DNA of 64,000 bases from QHXM01 sp032160165 (GTDB lineage: Bacteria; Acidobacteriota; Blastocatellia; Pyrinomonadales; Pyrinomonadaceae), in the NCBI GenBank assembly GCA_032160165.1, contig JAVHWA010000025.1, positions 16,949 through 80,948 on the forward strand, written 5' to 3'. Under the pieces are notes generated by a model. That model was not told the origin of the DNA and did no database searches. It was given only the letters and a program-made list of their open reading frames with translations. The stretch's first letter is position 1, and the number at the start of each line of letters is the position of its first letter. Both the position numbers and the translations under genes were made by a program. Below are positions 52,206 to 61,514 of the stretch, piece by piece.

Positions 52206-52778
52206 TCAGAGTTGATGATACTTCGACGGCAGGTGCTGCCGTCCCCACTTCAATACGCGGCCCATCCAAATCAATTCGTCTAAAAAGCCCACCACTCTTC
52301 TCTGATAAGCATCATCGAGCAGGGTTCCATTCGCGTCAAATTTCTTTTGTACGGTGGGGAAATTCAGGTCGGTGAAGGTCGCAGCCAGGCCTAATTCACG
52401 GACTACATTGACGAGGGACTCGATCACCCTGGTTCCACCCCACGGCCCTGCGGAAACACCCACAAAGGCCACGCTCTTGTGTATGTACTCCTTCAGCAGC
52501 AGGTCCAGAATACTTTTCAGCGTCCCCGGATAGCCGTGATTGTATTCCGGTGTTACCACGACTAATCCATCTGCCCTGATGATCGAATCTCTCCAGTCCG
52601 GAAACAGGTCCTTCCTGGCGTAATCATCCTGGGGCAAGTCGAAGTCCTGCGCGTCGAATAGCCTCGTCTCAATCTCTTCTCGCTTTTCCATCTCGCCCAC
52701 AAGCCACTTCGCGACATGTACGCTCGCACGCTCTTTGCGATTCGTTCCCAACAAGACGGGGATGAAGAGTCTGTCCAT
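52206..52778 (-). CDS. NADPH-dependent FMN reductase-family protein
   Basis: A 190-residue flavodoxin-fold protein. FIPVLLGTNRKERAS binds the FMN phosphate, and VVVTPEYNHGYPGTLKSILDLL is the family signature. AFVGVSAGPWGGTRVIESL forms the third flavin loop. Members reduce FMN, quinones, azo dyes or chromate with NADPH. The gene starts three bases after the stop of the DUF805/SRPBCC gene, so the two are translationally coupled. Confidence 0.9.
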   Translation of the reverse strand: MDRLFIPVLLGTNRKERASVHVAKWLVGEMEKREEIETRLFDAQDFDLPQDDYARKDLFPDWRDSIIRADGLVVVTPEYNHGYPGTLKSILDLLLKEYIHKSVAFVGVSAGPWGGTRVIESLVNVVRELGLAATFTDLNFPTVQKKFDANGTLLDDAYQRRVVGFLDELIWMGRVLKWGRQHLPSKYHQL

Positions 52779-52781
52779 TGT

Positions 52782-54245
52782 CTACTTCTCTTTCTGATCG
52801 GCTGCGATTTCGGAGGATTGAGCTGCGCCAGCAGTAGCTTGCTCTGAGAGTCGTTTGACATGATCGAGCACACGCTGATGGATACGGTGAATAATGTGAT
52901 CTGACCAGAGACCCCAATAAGCGGCCGGCCAAAATCTGTTCTGATACCAAGTGGTGCCTTCCAGCAGAGTATGGCCGTTCGACAGGCGCGTCAGCAGAAA
53001 CTGTCCTTTGCGCGATTGCAGATAATTGTCCAGGTGAGGGGGGCTGAGATGCGCGTAGGGAGACATCTCCTCCATTATCGGTGGTTGCGACGTGACTCCG
53101 AACTTCAGCAGCCTTGGCTCGTCCCAAACCTCGATCGGCTCGACAAACGCACCGGTAGAGAAGACGCAATTACGCACGGCGCCGACGCCGCTTCCCTTAA
53201 TCTCCGCTCGTATCGGATATGCAATACCCGTTTTGAACAGCCATTCCTCCGGCGGAGCCAGTTCTCCAAAGGCGATTAATCTTTGCCAGACATCTTCCGG
53301 CGAGGCGTTGATCTCGACGCTTGTCCGTACTTCCCGCAACGGCGGCTCGGTCTGTGCCATCCGCTCCACCACCATGAGAGCAGGCAACGCGAGAAGAATT
53401 ATGGAGAACGCATGCAAGCCGTAGCCCGGTGATTGTGGCGCGGGACGCCGCTGGATAACGTAGCCGATCATGCCCCCAAAGATGGCCATAATGAGCCCGA
53501 GAGGCGCGGCCATCAGAATACAGATCAGCCCTTCGATCGCGACCGCTATCAAGGTGGCACAGGCGAGGCCCACCGAGATGATCGAAATTACCACGCACAT
53601 CCCCAGGCCGCGCTCCTGGTGGTAACCGTAAACAAGTACCGAAGTGAGACCGAGGAAAAATGGCAGGCCGATGAAGAGTCCCCAGCCATAACTTCCCAGG
53701 CCCTGCACGCTTAAGAGGGTGATTCCAATCGCCAAAAGGCTGGTTACAATCACACCTGCCAGAGCGCTGCCAAAGCCGCTTCGCGGAATGACCCGATCAA
53801 GAAAGTCTTTGAAGCCTGTCGCTCGCGATGGGCGTTGAATACTCATGCGCGATGGCATCATGCTGAGCAGCAGGAAAAAGAGGACGTTAACGAAGGGCAG
53901 GAAGAAGGCAGCCACGAGCCAGAGAGGCCAACCAATGTCTCGAAGCCTGCGAAGCGTCAGCACTATTCCGACCCAGATAAAGGGAATCGCAATAGCGACG
54001 AGCGTGGCATAAAATCTAAGGTGGTCTATCCGAGCATGATCTACGCCCGTGCCATCGACAAAGACCCAATAGTTAAAGAACGACCATCTGAGCCCGAACA
54101 TCTTCCAGGCGACGAAGCGATCCAGCAGATGCTTGATGGCGAATAGAGTGGCGCCGAGGGCGAAGTACGTGCCGCGCCCAACGGACCCGCGCCACATCCA
54201 AAGATTGGCAATAGGCTTTGCATCAGTGGAGTTCGTTTGATTCAA
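52782..54245 (-). CDS. DUF805-like membrane protein with C-terminal SRPBCC domain
   Basis: A 487-residue protein. The N-terminal half has several membrane segments and matches DUF805 (MWRGSVGRGTYF, LTLRRLRDIGWPLWLV, FVNVLFFLLL). Two further hydrophobic blocks lie between residues 160 and 310. The C-terminal ~170 residues are a soluble START/SRPBCC-like domain beginning VRTSVEINASPEDVWQRLIAFGELAPPEEW, with WGLWSDHIIHRIHQRVLDHVKRL near the end. The start is TTG at 54245, with GGGGAGAGCGG upstream. The combination suggests a membrane-held lipid- or ligand-binding module; function unknown. Confidence 0.78.
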   Translation of the reverse strand: MNQTNSTDAKPIANLWMWRGSVGRGTYFALGATLFAIKHLLDRFVAWKMFGLRWSFFNYWVFVDGTGVDHARIDHLRFYATLVAIAIPFIWVGIVLTLRRLRDIGWPLWLVAAFFLPFVNVLFFLLLSMMPSRMSIQRPSRATGFKDFLDRVIPRSGFGSALAGVIVTSLLAIGITLLSVQGLGSYGWGLFIGLPFFLGLTSVLVYGYHQERGLGMCVVISIISVGLACATLIAVAIEGLICILMAAPLGLIMAIFGGMIGYVIQRRPAPQSPGYGLHAFSIILLALPALMVVERMAQTEPPLREVRTSVEINASPEDVWQRLIAFGELAPPEEWLFKTGIAYPIRAEIKGSGVGAVRNCVFSTGAFVEPIEVWDEPRLLKFGVTSQPPIMEEMSPYAHLSPPHLDNYLQSRKGQFLLTRLSNGHTLLEGTTWYQNRFWPAAYWGLWSDHIIHRIHQRVLDHVKRLSEQATAGAAQSSEIAADQKEK

Positions 54246-54461
54246 TTGTCCGCTCTCCCCTTTTGCCTGTGGGACGATAGCTTATTTTCCAGACGAGCTT
54301 TCTCGCCCGGCACGAAACGTAGCTACGCCAGACCCGGATCATACCTCAGCAAGGTAGTTTATGTGCAGGTATCCGCGAGGACCGTTGTTTCTCCTCGTTG
54401 CCTCTTGTCCCCACTCGTGTATAGATGGTAGATAACCTTCGGACATTTTGGGACCGCGCTA

Positions 54462-55448
54462 GTGCTTAAGCTCATAATCTCAAGATCGCTGCAGGGCATC
54501 ATCGTCCTGCTGGTCGTCTCTATGCTGACGTTCGGCCTGCTGGCCGCAGCGGGAGGCGACGCTTTGACGACGCTGAGAAATGATCCGTTGATAACGGAGA
54601 AGACGCTTGAACAGCAACGACACATCTACGGTCTCGATCAACCGCTCCCAGTTCGCTACCTGCATTGGCTCTCCGGCGTGTCGCGAGGGGAACTGGGTGA
54701 ATCCTTCTCGTTCCGCGCGCCTGTCTGGACCATCATTCAGCCGCGATTAATAAACACCCTTTCGCTGGCGTCAGTGGCGCTGGTGTTGGCGATGATCGTT
54801 GCGCTCACACTTGGATCACTTGCCGCCCGACGTCCGCGCAGCTGGTTAGATAAGCTGTGCAGCGCCGTTATCCTACTGGCGGCTTCGACGCCGCGAATCG
54901 TGCTGGCCCTCGCGGCGCTCGCCTTCGCGGCGAGCACGGGGTTGTTCAATATCGGATCGGGCACATCCGGTGCTGCCTCCTCCTCGCTCAATATTCTCCT
55001 TCCGGCAGTGGTCCTGTCAGTTCCTTTGATTGCGCTCTTTCTGGCGCAGGCGCGCGATGGCCTTAGCCTGGCCCTGCATGAGGAATTTGTTCAGGTGGCG
55101 CGAGCCAAGGGCTTGTCAGAACGAGCTGTGCTACTTCGTCATGCGCTGCGTGCTGCGCTCAATCCTTTGATCACGATCTTTGGATACAGTCTTGGCGGGT
55201 TGGTAGGAGGATCTGTGATTGTTGAGACCGTGCTGGGATGGCCCGGGCTAGGGCAGTTGAGCGTGATGGCGGTGCGTAGCCGCGATGTCCCCTTGTTGAT
55301 GGGAGTCGTGCTGGTGACGGCGACGGCTGTCCTTCTTGGAAACCTGGTGGCGGACATTCTCCTTTGCTCAAATGACCCGCGGCTCCGCGGTGAGACGACC
55401 AGCAAGACAACCACGTCAGGTTCCGTACCAGCGCCGTCCGCGTCTTGA
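54462..55448 (+). CDS. Peptide ABC transporter permease (DppB/OppB type)
   Basis: A 328-residue inner-membrane permease with a GTG start. The N-terminus LIISRSLQGIIVLLVVSMLTFGLL and the loop QQRHIYGLDQPLPVRYLHWL are typical of DppB. The ATPase-contacting EAA loop reads EFVQVARAKGLSERAVLLRHALRAALNP, and VGGSVIVETVLGWPGLGQL is the last diagnostic stretch. The tail after helix six is Thr/Ser-rich. It overlaps the start of the next permease gene and forms the channel with it. Confidence 0.92.
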   Translation: MLKLIISRSLQGIIVLLVVSMLTFGLLAAAGGDALTTLRNDPLITEKTLEQQRHIYGLDQPLPVRYLHWLSGVSRGELGESFSFRAPVWTIIQPRLINTLSLASVALVLAMIVALTLGSLAARRPRSWLDKLCSAVILLAASTPRIVLALAALAFAASTGLFNIGSGTSGAASSSLNILLPAVVLSVPLIALFLAQARDGLSLALHEEFVQVARAKGLSERAVLLRHALRAALNPLITIFGYSLGGLVGGSVIVETVLGWPGLGQLSVMAVRSRDVPLLMGVVLVTATAVLLGNLVADILLCSNDPRLRGETTSKTTTSGSVPAPSAS

Positions 55449-55453
55449 AGCTG

Positions 55454-56578
55454 ATGAACACCACGACAGCCGAAGACAAGCATTCGTCCGAGCCGCGGAA
55501 TCCTGAGAGTCGCAGTCGATGGCCACGCGCGCTCAGCTTCATTCGTCGCCGCAAGAAGCTGTCCGCCGGGTTAACAATCGTCGTCATGTTTTATCTGGTA
55601 GCTCTCTTCGCGGATTTCCTCGCACCTTACGACTATCGCTCGCAGTTGCGGAGCGAGCCGCTGGCGCCCCCGAACGAGATCCATTTCCGCGATGCTGCTG
55701 GAAACTGGAGCGCGCGACCCTTTATCTATGGCCGTCAAATGACGGATCCGCTGGAGCGGACCTACGCCGAAGACACCTCTCGCGTGCATCCCCTCGCGCT
55801 GTTTGCTCGAGGCTACTCGTATCGACTGCTCGGACTCTTTCAGGTCAATACGCATCTCTTCGGACTGCGCGATGGCGAAGCCGCGGATGCGTCGCGGGTC
55901 CAATTGCTTGGCACGGACTCGATCGGGAGAGACAACTTCTCGAGACTACTGATAGCGTCGCGCTTCTCGCTGGTTGTTGGACCCGTGGGCACGCTGTTAG
56001 CGAGTGTGCTGGGAATAGCGCTGGGATGTTTCGCCGGCTTTGGCGGTCGAGTTCTGGATGCAGCGCTGATGCGAACTGCGGATGCAATGATGGCGTTGCC
56101 GACGCTGGTACTTATTCTGGCTGCTCGCGCGGCGTTTCCTCTCGAGCTGCCACCAGCACGCGCGGCACTTCTGATGATAACTATCTTTGCGCTGGTCGGG
56201 TGGGCTGAGATAGCGCGGCTCGCGCGGGGTCTGGTGCTGGGACTGCGTAAGCGTGAATTCGTAGTGGCGGCTGAGAGCATAGGTCTCTCGCGAATGCGAA
56301 TCCTTTTTCGTCACATCCTTCCCAATGCAGCACGGCCGCTGCTGGTACAGATTGCGTTGATGCTGCCCTATTTTCTATTGACCGAAACGGCGCTATCGTT
56401 CCTGGGTGTCGGTTTGCAGGAGCCAGAGGCGAGCTGGGGAAATATGTTGGCCGCGGCGGGTGATAGTAATCTGCTGAGTAAGCACCCGTTCACAATGCTG
56501 GCTCCGGCCTTCGCGATCTTTGTCTTTGTACTGGGAGCGAGACTGTTGAGCGACGGCTTGAAGGAAAGCCGACGTTAG
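55454..56578 (+). CDS. Peptide ABC transporter permease (DppC/OppC type)
   Basis: A 374-residue permease. A TTG at 55445 overlaps the upstream stop, and an ATG at 55454 is the more usual start. After FIRRRKKLSAGLTIVVMFYLVALFADFLAPYD comes the long periplasmic loop of DppC proteins with LGTDSIGRDNFSRLL, then the EAA loop EFVVAAESIGLSRMRILFRHILPNAARPL and LSFLGVGLQEPEASWGNML. It pairs with the preceding permease. The substrate-binding gene is at 49718-51487; the ATPases must be elsewhere. Confidence 0.92.
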   Translation: MNTTTAEDKHSSEPRNPESRSRWPRALSFIRRRKKLSAGLTIVVMFYLVALFADFLAPYDYRSQLRSEPLAPPNEIHFRDAAGNWSARPFIYGRQMTDPLERTYAEDTSRVHPLALFARGYSYRLLGLFQVNTHLFGLRDGEAADASRVQLLGTDSIGRDNFSRLLIASRFSLVVGPVGTLLASVLGIALGCFAGFGGRVLDAALMRTADAMMALPTLVLILAARAAFPLELPPARAALLMITIFALVGWAEIARLARGLVLGLRKREFVVAAESIGLSRMRILFRHILPNAARPLLVQIALMLPYFLLTETALSFLGVGLQEPEASWGNMLAAAGDSNLLSKHPFTMLAPAFAIFVFVLGARLLSDGLKESRR

Positions 56579-56693
56579 CCTGTTGAACTACTTCGAACTC
56601 AGCCGACCGTGGCCTCGTATCTTAGACTGCGAATAACGCCCGGTCTTAACTGATCTTGTTGGGCGTATCCTTGGAGAAGCAGCAGGAGAACTA

Positions 56694-57341
56694 ATGAAAA
56701 GAGCCATTCTCTTAATTTCCGTCAGTCTGTTCGCGTTGAGCGGGTGTCACAAGTTTGGACAGAAATCCAGGTCCGGCGTCATGAAGGTCGAGAAGAGAAC
56801 TGTCGCTTCCTTTACCTCCGTCAGCGTCTCGGGCGCCTATGATATCGAGATCGTCGTGCAAAAGGACCAGAACGTCGAGCTCGAAGGAGATGATAATCTT
56901 CTTCCTCTGATCAGCACCGACGTGCGTGGCGGAGTGCTTGAAGTCTCAAATTCACAGAGCCTTTCCACTCGAAACAACCTGAGGTTACGTATTGCCGTTC
57001 CTTCGCTGGAGGGCATCTCATCCTCTGGTGCGAGCGACATTGTCATCTCCAGCGTGAAGAGCGACGGTTTCGATATAGATATTTCGGGAGCGGGAAGCTT
57101 GAAGGTCTCAGGGGAAACAAAAGCGCTGGGAATAAAACTGTCTGGTGCCGGGGATGTCGATGCTAAGGACCTTCACGCCCAAACGGTGAACGTCAAATCA
57201 AGCGGCTCCGCGACGGCGGACGTCTATGCGACCGAGGAGTTGCGCGCCGATGTGTCAGGAGCGGGCAGCGTAAACTATTATGGCGACCCCAAGTCGGTCA
57301 AAGAGGACACCAGCGGCGCCGGATCAGTTACGAGGCGTTGA
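56694..57341 (+). CDS. DUF2807 (putative auto-transporter adhesin, head GIN domain) lipoprotein
   Basis: A 215-residue lipoprotein (lipobox LSGC at residue 18). The mature domain is built of repeated SGA/SGAG turns between beta-strands (SVSVSGAYDIEIVVQ, GISSSGASDIVIS, DIDISGAGSLKVSG, KLSGAGDVDAKDL, ADVSGAGSVNYYG, DTSGAGSVTRR), the DUF2807 right-handed beta-helix pattern. GAGAAGCAGCAGGAG precedes the ATG. Surface role inferred; function unknown. Confidence 0.85.
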   Translation: MKRAILLISVSLFALSGCHKFGQKSRSGVMKVEKRTVASFTSVSVSGAYDIEIVVQKDQNVELEGDDNLLPLISTDVRGGVLEVSNSQSLSTRNNLRLRIAVPSLEGISSSGASDIVISSVKSDGFDIDISGAGSLKVSGETKALGIKLSGAGDVDAKDLHAQTVNVKSSGSATADVYATEELRADVSGAGSVNYYGDPKSVKEDTSGAGSVTRR

Positions 57342-57556
57342 TGACCTGATATGGAGCGCTGGGCAAATACCCAGGTATATTCGTCGAAAGAGTTCTAAGC
57401 CCGCCTAGGAATCTGTCGGGAAACAGTCTCTCGTGGCTCACCCAATGGATCCTCAAGAGAACGAGCTAGGAATCAAGACTAAAAGGCAAGTACTAACATA
57501 ATCAGAGAATCCTGAAGCTTTTCGTCACTAAACCGACCCAACCCAGCACCGCCCTA

Positions 57557-57585
57557 TTGACTTGCTTCCCGAATTGAAATAAATA
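57557..57585 (+). promoter_or_regulatory. Possible sigma-70-type promoter
   Basis: TTGACT (57557-57562), then 17 bases, then TAAATA (57580-57585), about 165 bases upstream of the next gene. The -35 is good and the -10 is poor. The rest of 57342-57749 shows nothing recognisable. Confidence 0.3.
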
Positions 57586-57749
57586 GGGATGTCTCTTAGC
57601 CGTTCCTTACCTGGCTTCTTGTTTCGCTTAGCTCTTACTCAGTCTATGTATGGGTCCTGCGGGCGCCGATTTCCACCAAACTCTCGCACCACCTTCCGAC
57701 GATGGTCCCAGGAAGTCCATCGTCACATCATCTTTGAGAGGAACCAATC

Positions 57750-58208
57750 ATGAACTCGAAAGCCCGACGAATCGCATTGACCCTGATCGCACCGTTGCTG
57801 GTGACCTGGTTCGCTACTGAAATCGTTTCAACCGGGCAGCCCCCGCTGCCAAACCCTGTGCTCTATCTTGTTGTGTCCGAGCCGGTAACGATCGGAGGAA
57901 AGGATTTCATCCGCTACAACTACAATGTAGAGAATTTCGACGCCTACCCAAACGAGATGTTCGCAGCCGCTCCTGCGCTTCCTCCCTGCGGGAGGAACGC
58001 GAAGTCTTCGCGCACCTGGGTGGATTTCTACGATCAATCCGGAAAGCGGCTCTACGGTTTCTGCGCGCTGGGGAAGAACAGTGATCTAAACGGAATCTGG
58101 TTTGCCCTTGATGCCGCGACCGTTCCGCCGAGTTGGGTGTACATAGAGATGACGGACCGCCAAACGAATACGAAATATAAGTCCAACCTGGCAGACACTA
58201 CCAACTAG
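57750..58208 (+). CDS. Exported protein of unknown function
   Basis: A 152-residue protein with a signal peptide (ALTLIAPLLVTWFATEIVS) and a good GAGAGGAACC ribosome-binding site. The mature domain has VLYLVVSEPVTIGGKDFIRYNYNV and WVDFYDQSGKRLYGFCAL, which looks like a small beta-sandwich. Two cysteines (PPCG and FCAL) may form a disulfide. No family recognised. Confidence 0.6.
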   Translation: MNSKARRIALTLIAPLLVTWFATEIVSTGQPPLPNPVLYLVVSEPVTIGGKDFIRYNYNVENFDAYPNEMFAAAPALPPCGRNAKSSRTWVDFYDQSGKRLYGFCALGKNSDLNGIWFALDAATVPPSWVYIEMTDRQTNTKYKSNLADTTN

Positions 58209-58246
58209 AGACCATCCTTTCGATCAGACGCTTGGCTGAAAGGGTC

Positions 58247-58410
58247 CGACAAACTTACAGTTTGTCGCAGTGCAGCGACAGGCTCAACCGAGCCCTGAAT
58301 AAGTTATTGCGAGTGGAAGTTTCTGAAACGCGCGAAGCGCGCGTGAGCATGGAGTCTGCGGTTCCCCTTGGCTTCACTTCAAGCTTTTATGCCGCGCCAG
58401 CTTAGCTGGC
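58247..58410. repeat. REP-like palindromes
   Basis: CGACAAACT-TAC-AGTTTGTCG (58247-58267), GCGCGC/AA-type CGCGCGAAGCGCGCG (58329-58343) and GCCAGC-TTA-GCTGGC (58396-58410). These lie in the spacer between the exported protein and the first VWFA gene, and extend toward its 5' end. Confidence 0.7.
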
Positions 58411-58534
58411 TTAAACGCGAACTTCTCCCCACTACTTTAGACTTCCCTCAGGCTTGTCCGACACCAGCCCCACCCTCTACCCTATCACCGCATGGCTTGA
58501 CCCGAATGGCTCACCAAAGGCAAGATCAGGGGCT

Positions 58535-60271
58535 ATGTTTTTTCCGATCCACGCCGCGCAACTTCCGGCGCGTGCTTCCTACCTGCAATACAGACTTTTC
58601 CCGATTTTCGTGGCGTCAGCGATGCTACTGCTCGCGTACATCCCTGGCCACGGCCAATCTCTGGAACGTGACCTCAATGCTCCTGAGAATGTGACCGTCT
58701 CGATCAAAAATCGAAATGGAAGGGTGGTGGTCGAGGCTTCAGAAGAGCAAAAGACGGTAGCTCTAAAAGCCACGTCTGCAGGCGCGCCGGTCGAGGAATC
58801 AGATGTCATCTCCGTTGTCCGAGGCAATTCGATCGAGATTGATGTCCGCTCGCGCCGCGAGCTGGACCGCATTGACATCACCTTGCGCGTACCGAATCGC
58901 GCCCGCATAAAGGTGCAAAGCGAGGCCGGAGCGGTCGACGTGATCGGCAACCTGGCGTCGGCCGACGTCATTACCAATACCGGTACGATCCACACCGACA
59001 TTCCCGTCGACGCTGTTTCTCTCAATTTGCTCTGGCAGGCCAGCCGTCCGCGTTACTTCAGCGAGATGGAGTTGCCGAAGGTAAAGGAGAAACGCGGCGG
59101 CTCGTTTCAGATCAGCGGCAAGATTGGGGACAAGAAGGCGAAGAAGGTTGATCGCGTCGAACTGAATCTAACGACCCAACGCGGAGTAATTATTTTCAAT
59201 GTCGATCCGGCGATGGTGCCCTCGGATCTACACGAACGCCCACTGACCGAAGCGGTACGCGCCATCGTTCGCGAAGGTGACAGCGGTCTGGTTGACGCCG
59301 TACGCAAGGTCAGTCCGCGCTACTTTGGCGACTACGCAAAGACGCTTCCTCCACCGAAGGAGGCTCCGTCGCTGATCGCTCGACGACCGATCGGAATGGT
59401 GGCGTCGCCCGCAGGCGGCAAGCTAATGCGGCTGAACGTGAACGTCACGGACCGTCACGGTCGCGCCCTCTCAGATTTGAGAGCCACTGACTTCGCTGTT
59501 TTCGAGAACGGACAGGCGAGGACTGTGCATGACGTGCAGGCAACGAGCGCTCCTTTCAATCTCGTGCTCCTCCTTGATGTATCGGGCAGCGTCGACGAAC
59601 ACATCGATTTCATACGAAAGGCTGCGCGCAACTTTATCAATACCGTGGGTCCTCGCGACCGCATTTCGCTCATCAGCTTTCGCGACGATATCCAGGTGAT
59701 CTCGGACTTTACGACCGACCATTCATTGCTCAATCAACGATTGAAAGATATAGATGCGGGTGGCCCGACTGCTTTGTACGACGCCCTGGGTTACACGCTG
59801 GTGGAGCGGCTCAAACAGCTTCGGGGTGAGCGCACCGCGATAGTTATCCTGTCCGATGGCGACGACAACAAATCCTTCGTTCCGTTCGGGGCGGTGCTGG
59901 AGGCGGTGGTTGAGTCCGGTGCGTTGATCTATCCCCTCTATGTACCTTCCGGTCTGATTAGAGAGTCGAGCGTGCCCGCGCCTGAAGCGACAATCGATCC
60001 TCTTCGAACGCGTTATCTCACGCTGACAACACGCGCGGAAGAGGAAGGACGCAAACTGGCAGATGTGTCGGGTGGCGTGTACTATCCAATCACGCGGCTG
60101 GAAGAGTTGCAGCGTGCCTACGACGACATAGTCGCTCAACTTCGAATGTCCTACAAAGTCACCTACACTTCGAACGCAGATGGCAATCGCGCTCAGCGCG
60201 TTCGAGTCCAGGTTAACCGTGATGGCGCCAGCGTACGCCTAAGCCCCGCTGTGGATATTGTTGCCCCTTAA
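58535..60271 (+). CDS. Exported VWFA-related protein with N-terminal adhesin-like domain
   Basis: A 578-residue protein. The frame starts at a TTG at 58454 inside a palindrome region; ATG 58535 gives a signal peptide (LFPIFVASAMLLLAYIPGHG) and is preferred. Residues 50-180 resemble a DUF4097-type beta-helix (VTVSIKNRNGRVVVEASEEQ, VQSEAGAVDVIGNLASADVITNTG). The VWFA domain follows: MIDAS DVSGS in VLLLDVSGSVDEH, threonine in GGPTALYDAL, aspartate in VILSDGDDN. Acidobacteriota carry many such VWFA-related secreted proteins. It probably binds a ligand at the surface through a metal site. Confidence 0.87.
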   Translation: MFFPIHAAQLPARASYLQYRLFPIFVASAMLLLAYIPGHGQSLERDLNAPENVTVSIKNRNGRVVVEASEEQKTVALKATSAGAPVEESDVISVVRGNSIEIDVRSRRELDRIDITLRVPNRARIKVQSEAGAVDVIGNLASADVITNTGTIHTDIPVDAVSLNLLWQASRPRYFSEMELPKVKEKRGGSFQISGKIGDKKAKKVDRVELNLTTQRGVIIFNVDPAMVPSDLHERPLTEAVRAIVREGDSGLVDAVRKVSPRYFGDYAKTLPPPKEAPSLIARRPIGMVASPAGGKLMRLNVNVTDRHGRALSDLRATDFAVFENGQARTVHDVQATSAPFNLVLLLDVSGSVDEHIDFIRKAARNFINTVGPRDRISLISFRDDIQVISDFTTDHSLLNQRLKDIDAGGPTALYDALGYTLVERLKQLRGERTAIVILSDGDDNKSFVPFGAVLEAVVESGALIYPLYVPSGLIRESSVPAPEATIDPLRTRYLTLTTRAEEEGRKLADVSGGVYYPITRLEELQRAYDDIVAQLRMSYKVTYTSNADGNRAQRVRVQVNRDGASVRLSPAVDIVAP

Positions 60272-60350
60272 TATGACCCGGTTCGTTGGCACGCAGGCTT
60301 GAGAGCGCCAGACACGACCACTGTGGATCAGGGAAGGGAAGGCTAGCTGG

Positions 60351-61457
60351 ATGATTCGCCGGGGAAAGGCTGGCCGACTCGTCGGGCTCACGGTTCTTTT
60401 GGCATCGCTGGTCTTTCCCTATCTTCGGCCGCGCGTGCTGGCGCAGCAACAGCAGGAAACCACACCGCCATTGCGGCATATGCGGCGCCTCAAAGGTGAA
60501 CCACCGAAGGCGCCTCGCTCGCAGCAGCCTTCTAAAAATCAATCACAGACTAACGACGACGATGTTCTTCGAGTCGACACCGACCTCGCCAATATTCTTC
60601 TCACCGCGATAGACAAGGACAAGCGCTTTGTCACCACGTTGCGTCGCGAAGACGTACGTGTGCTTGAGGACACAGTACCTCAGGAGGTTTCGATCTTTGA
60701 GCACGAAACTGATCTCCCGCTTAGTCTGGTGATCCTTGTCGACACCAGTCGTTCGGAAGAGCGGCCGTTGCCCGACGAAAAGATCGCGGCGCACGCATTC
60801 ATCGACTCGGTGATTCGGCCTGAGAAAGACCAGGCGGCGGTCGTTTCATTCACCGGCGACGCGGTATTGGAGGCTCCGTTGACGAACGACCGTGCAAGGC
60901 TTCGCGCAGCCATCGAACGGTTGAAGGTCGAACTTCCTGATGGCAGTCCGGATTGCGAAGGAAATGTTTCGCTGGAGCGCGAGCCGCGATGCTGGACCAG
61001 CGTCTGGGACGCCGTCTGGGTGACGGTCAACGAAGTGCTCTCGCAGACGCCCGAACAAGTGCGTCGCGCGATCATAGTGCTTTCAGACGGCGACGATACG
61101 TCGAGCGTCACGAAGAAGCAGGAGGCGATCGACTTGGCCGTCAAGAACAACGTAGTGATCTATTCAATCGGAATCGGCGATCCTGAAGAATATAAGATCG
61201 ATGACGGCGCTCTCAGAAAAGTATCCGATAAGACAGGAGGGCGGGCTTTCTTTCCGCAAGACAAGCCGGCACTCGATGCCGCCTTCGCTCAAATCCAACA
61301 GGAACTGCGGTCGCAGTACCTCATCGCCTATCAGCCGGCAAACAGGACGCGTGACGGCTCATTCCGAGAAGTGCGTATTGAGATTCTCAACCCGGAGTTA
61401 CGCAAGCAGAAGCTTAGACTGTTATATCGGCAGGGATACTACGCGAGACAGGGTTAG
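60351..61457 (+). CDS. Exported VWFA-related protein (TIGR03436-like)
   Basis: A 368-residue protein with a signal peptide. After a Gln/Pro-rich linker, VDTDLANILLTAIDKDKRFVTTLRREDVRVLEDTVPQEVSIFE is the N-terminal part typical of the acidobacterial VWFA-related family. The MIDAS is DTSRS in VILVDTSRSEE, with a second aspartate in IVLSDGDDTSS and a C-terminal QYLIAYQPANRTRDGSFREVRIE. It follows the other VWFA gene by 79 bases in the same direction; the two share the C-terminal 'LRSQY-type' ending and probably arose by duplication. Confidence 0.87.
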   Translation: MIRRGKAGRLVGLTVLLASLVFPYLRPRVLAQQQQETTPPLRHMRRLKGEPPKAPRSQQPSKNQSQTNDDDVLRVDTDLANILLTAIDKDKRFVTTLRREDVRVLEDTVPQEVSIFEHETDLPLSLVILVDTSRSEERPLPDEKIAAHAFIDSVIRPEKDQAAVVSFTGDAVLEAPLTNDRARLRAAIERLKVELPDGSPDCEGNVSLEREPRCWTSVWDAVWVTVNEVLSQTPEQVRRAIIVLSDGDDTSSVTKKQEAIDLAVKNNVVIYSIGIGDPEEYKIDDGALRKVSDKTGGRAFFPQDKPALDAAFAQIQQELRSQYLIAYQPANRTRDGSFREVRIEILNPELRKQKLRLLYRQGYYARQG

Positions 61458-61514
61458 AACAAACGAGTCGATGACTTGTTTTTTCACCTCCCATCCTTCA
61501 TCCTTTTCCAGCCT

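Noticed and set aside
56636..56666. ACGCCC/GGGCGT hairpin before the DUF2807 gene as a terminator
   Set aside because: Weak six-base stem with a long loop and no T-run.
58368..58694. A 108-codon frame overlapping the first VWFA gene
   Set aside because: It is in another frame of the VWFA gene and starts inside a palindrome cluster.
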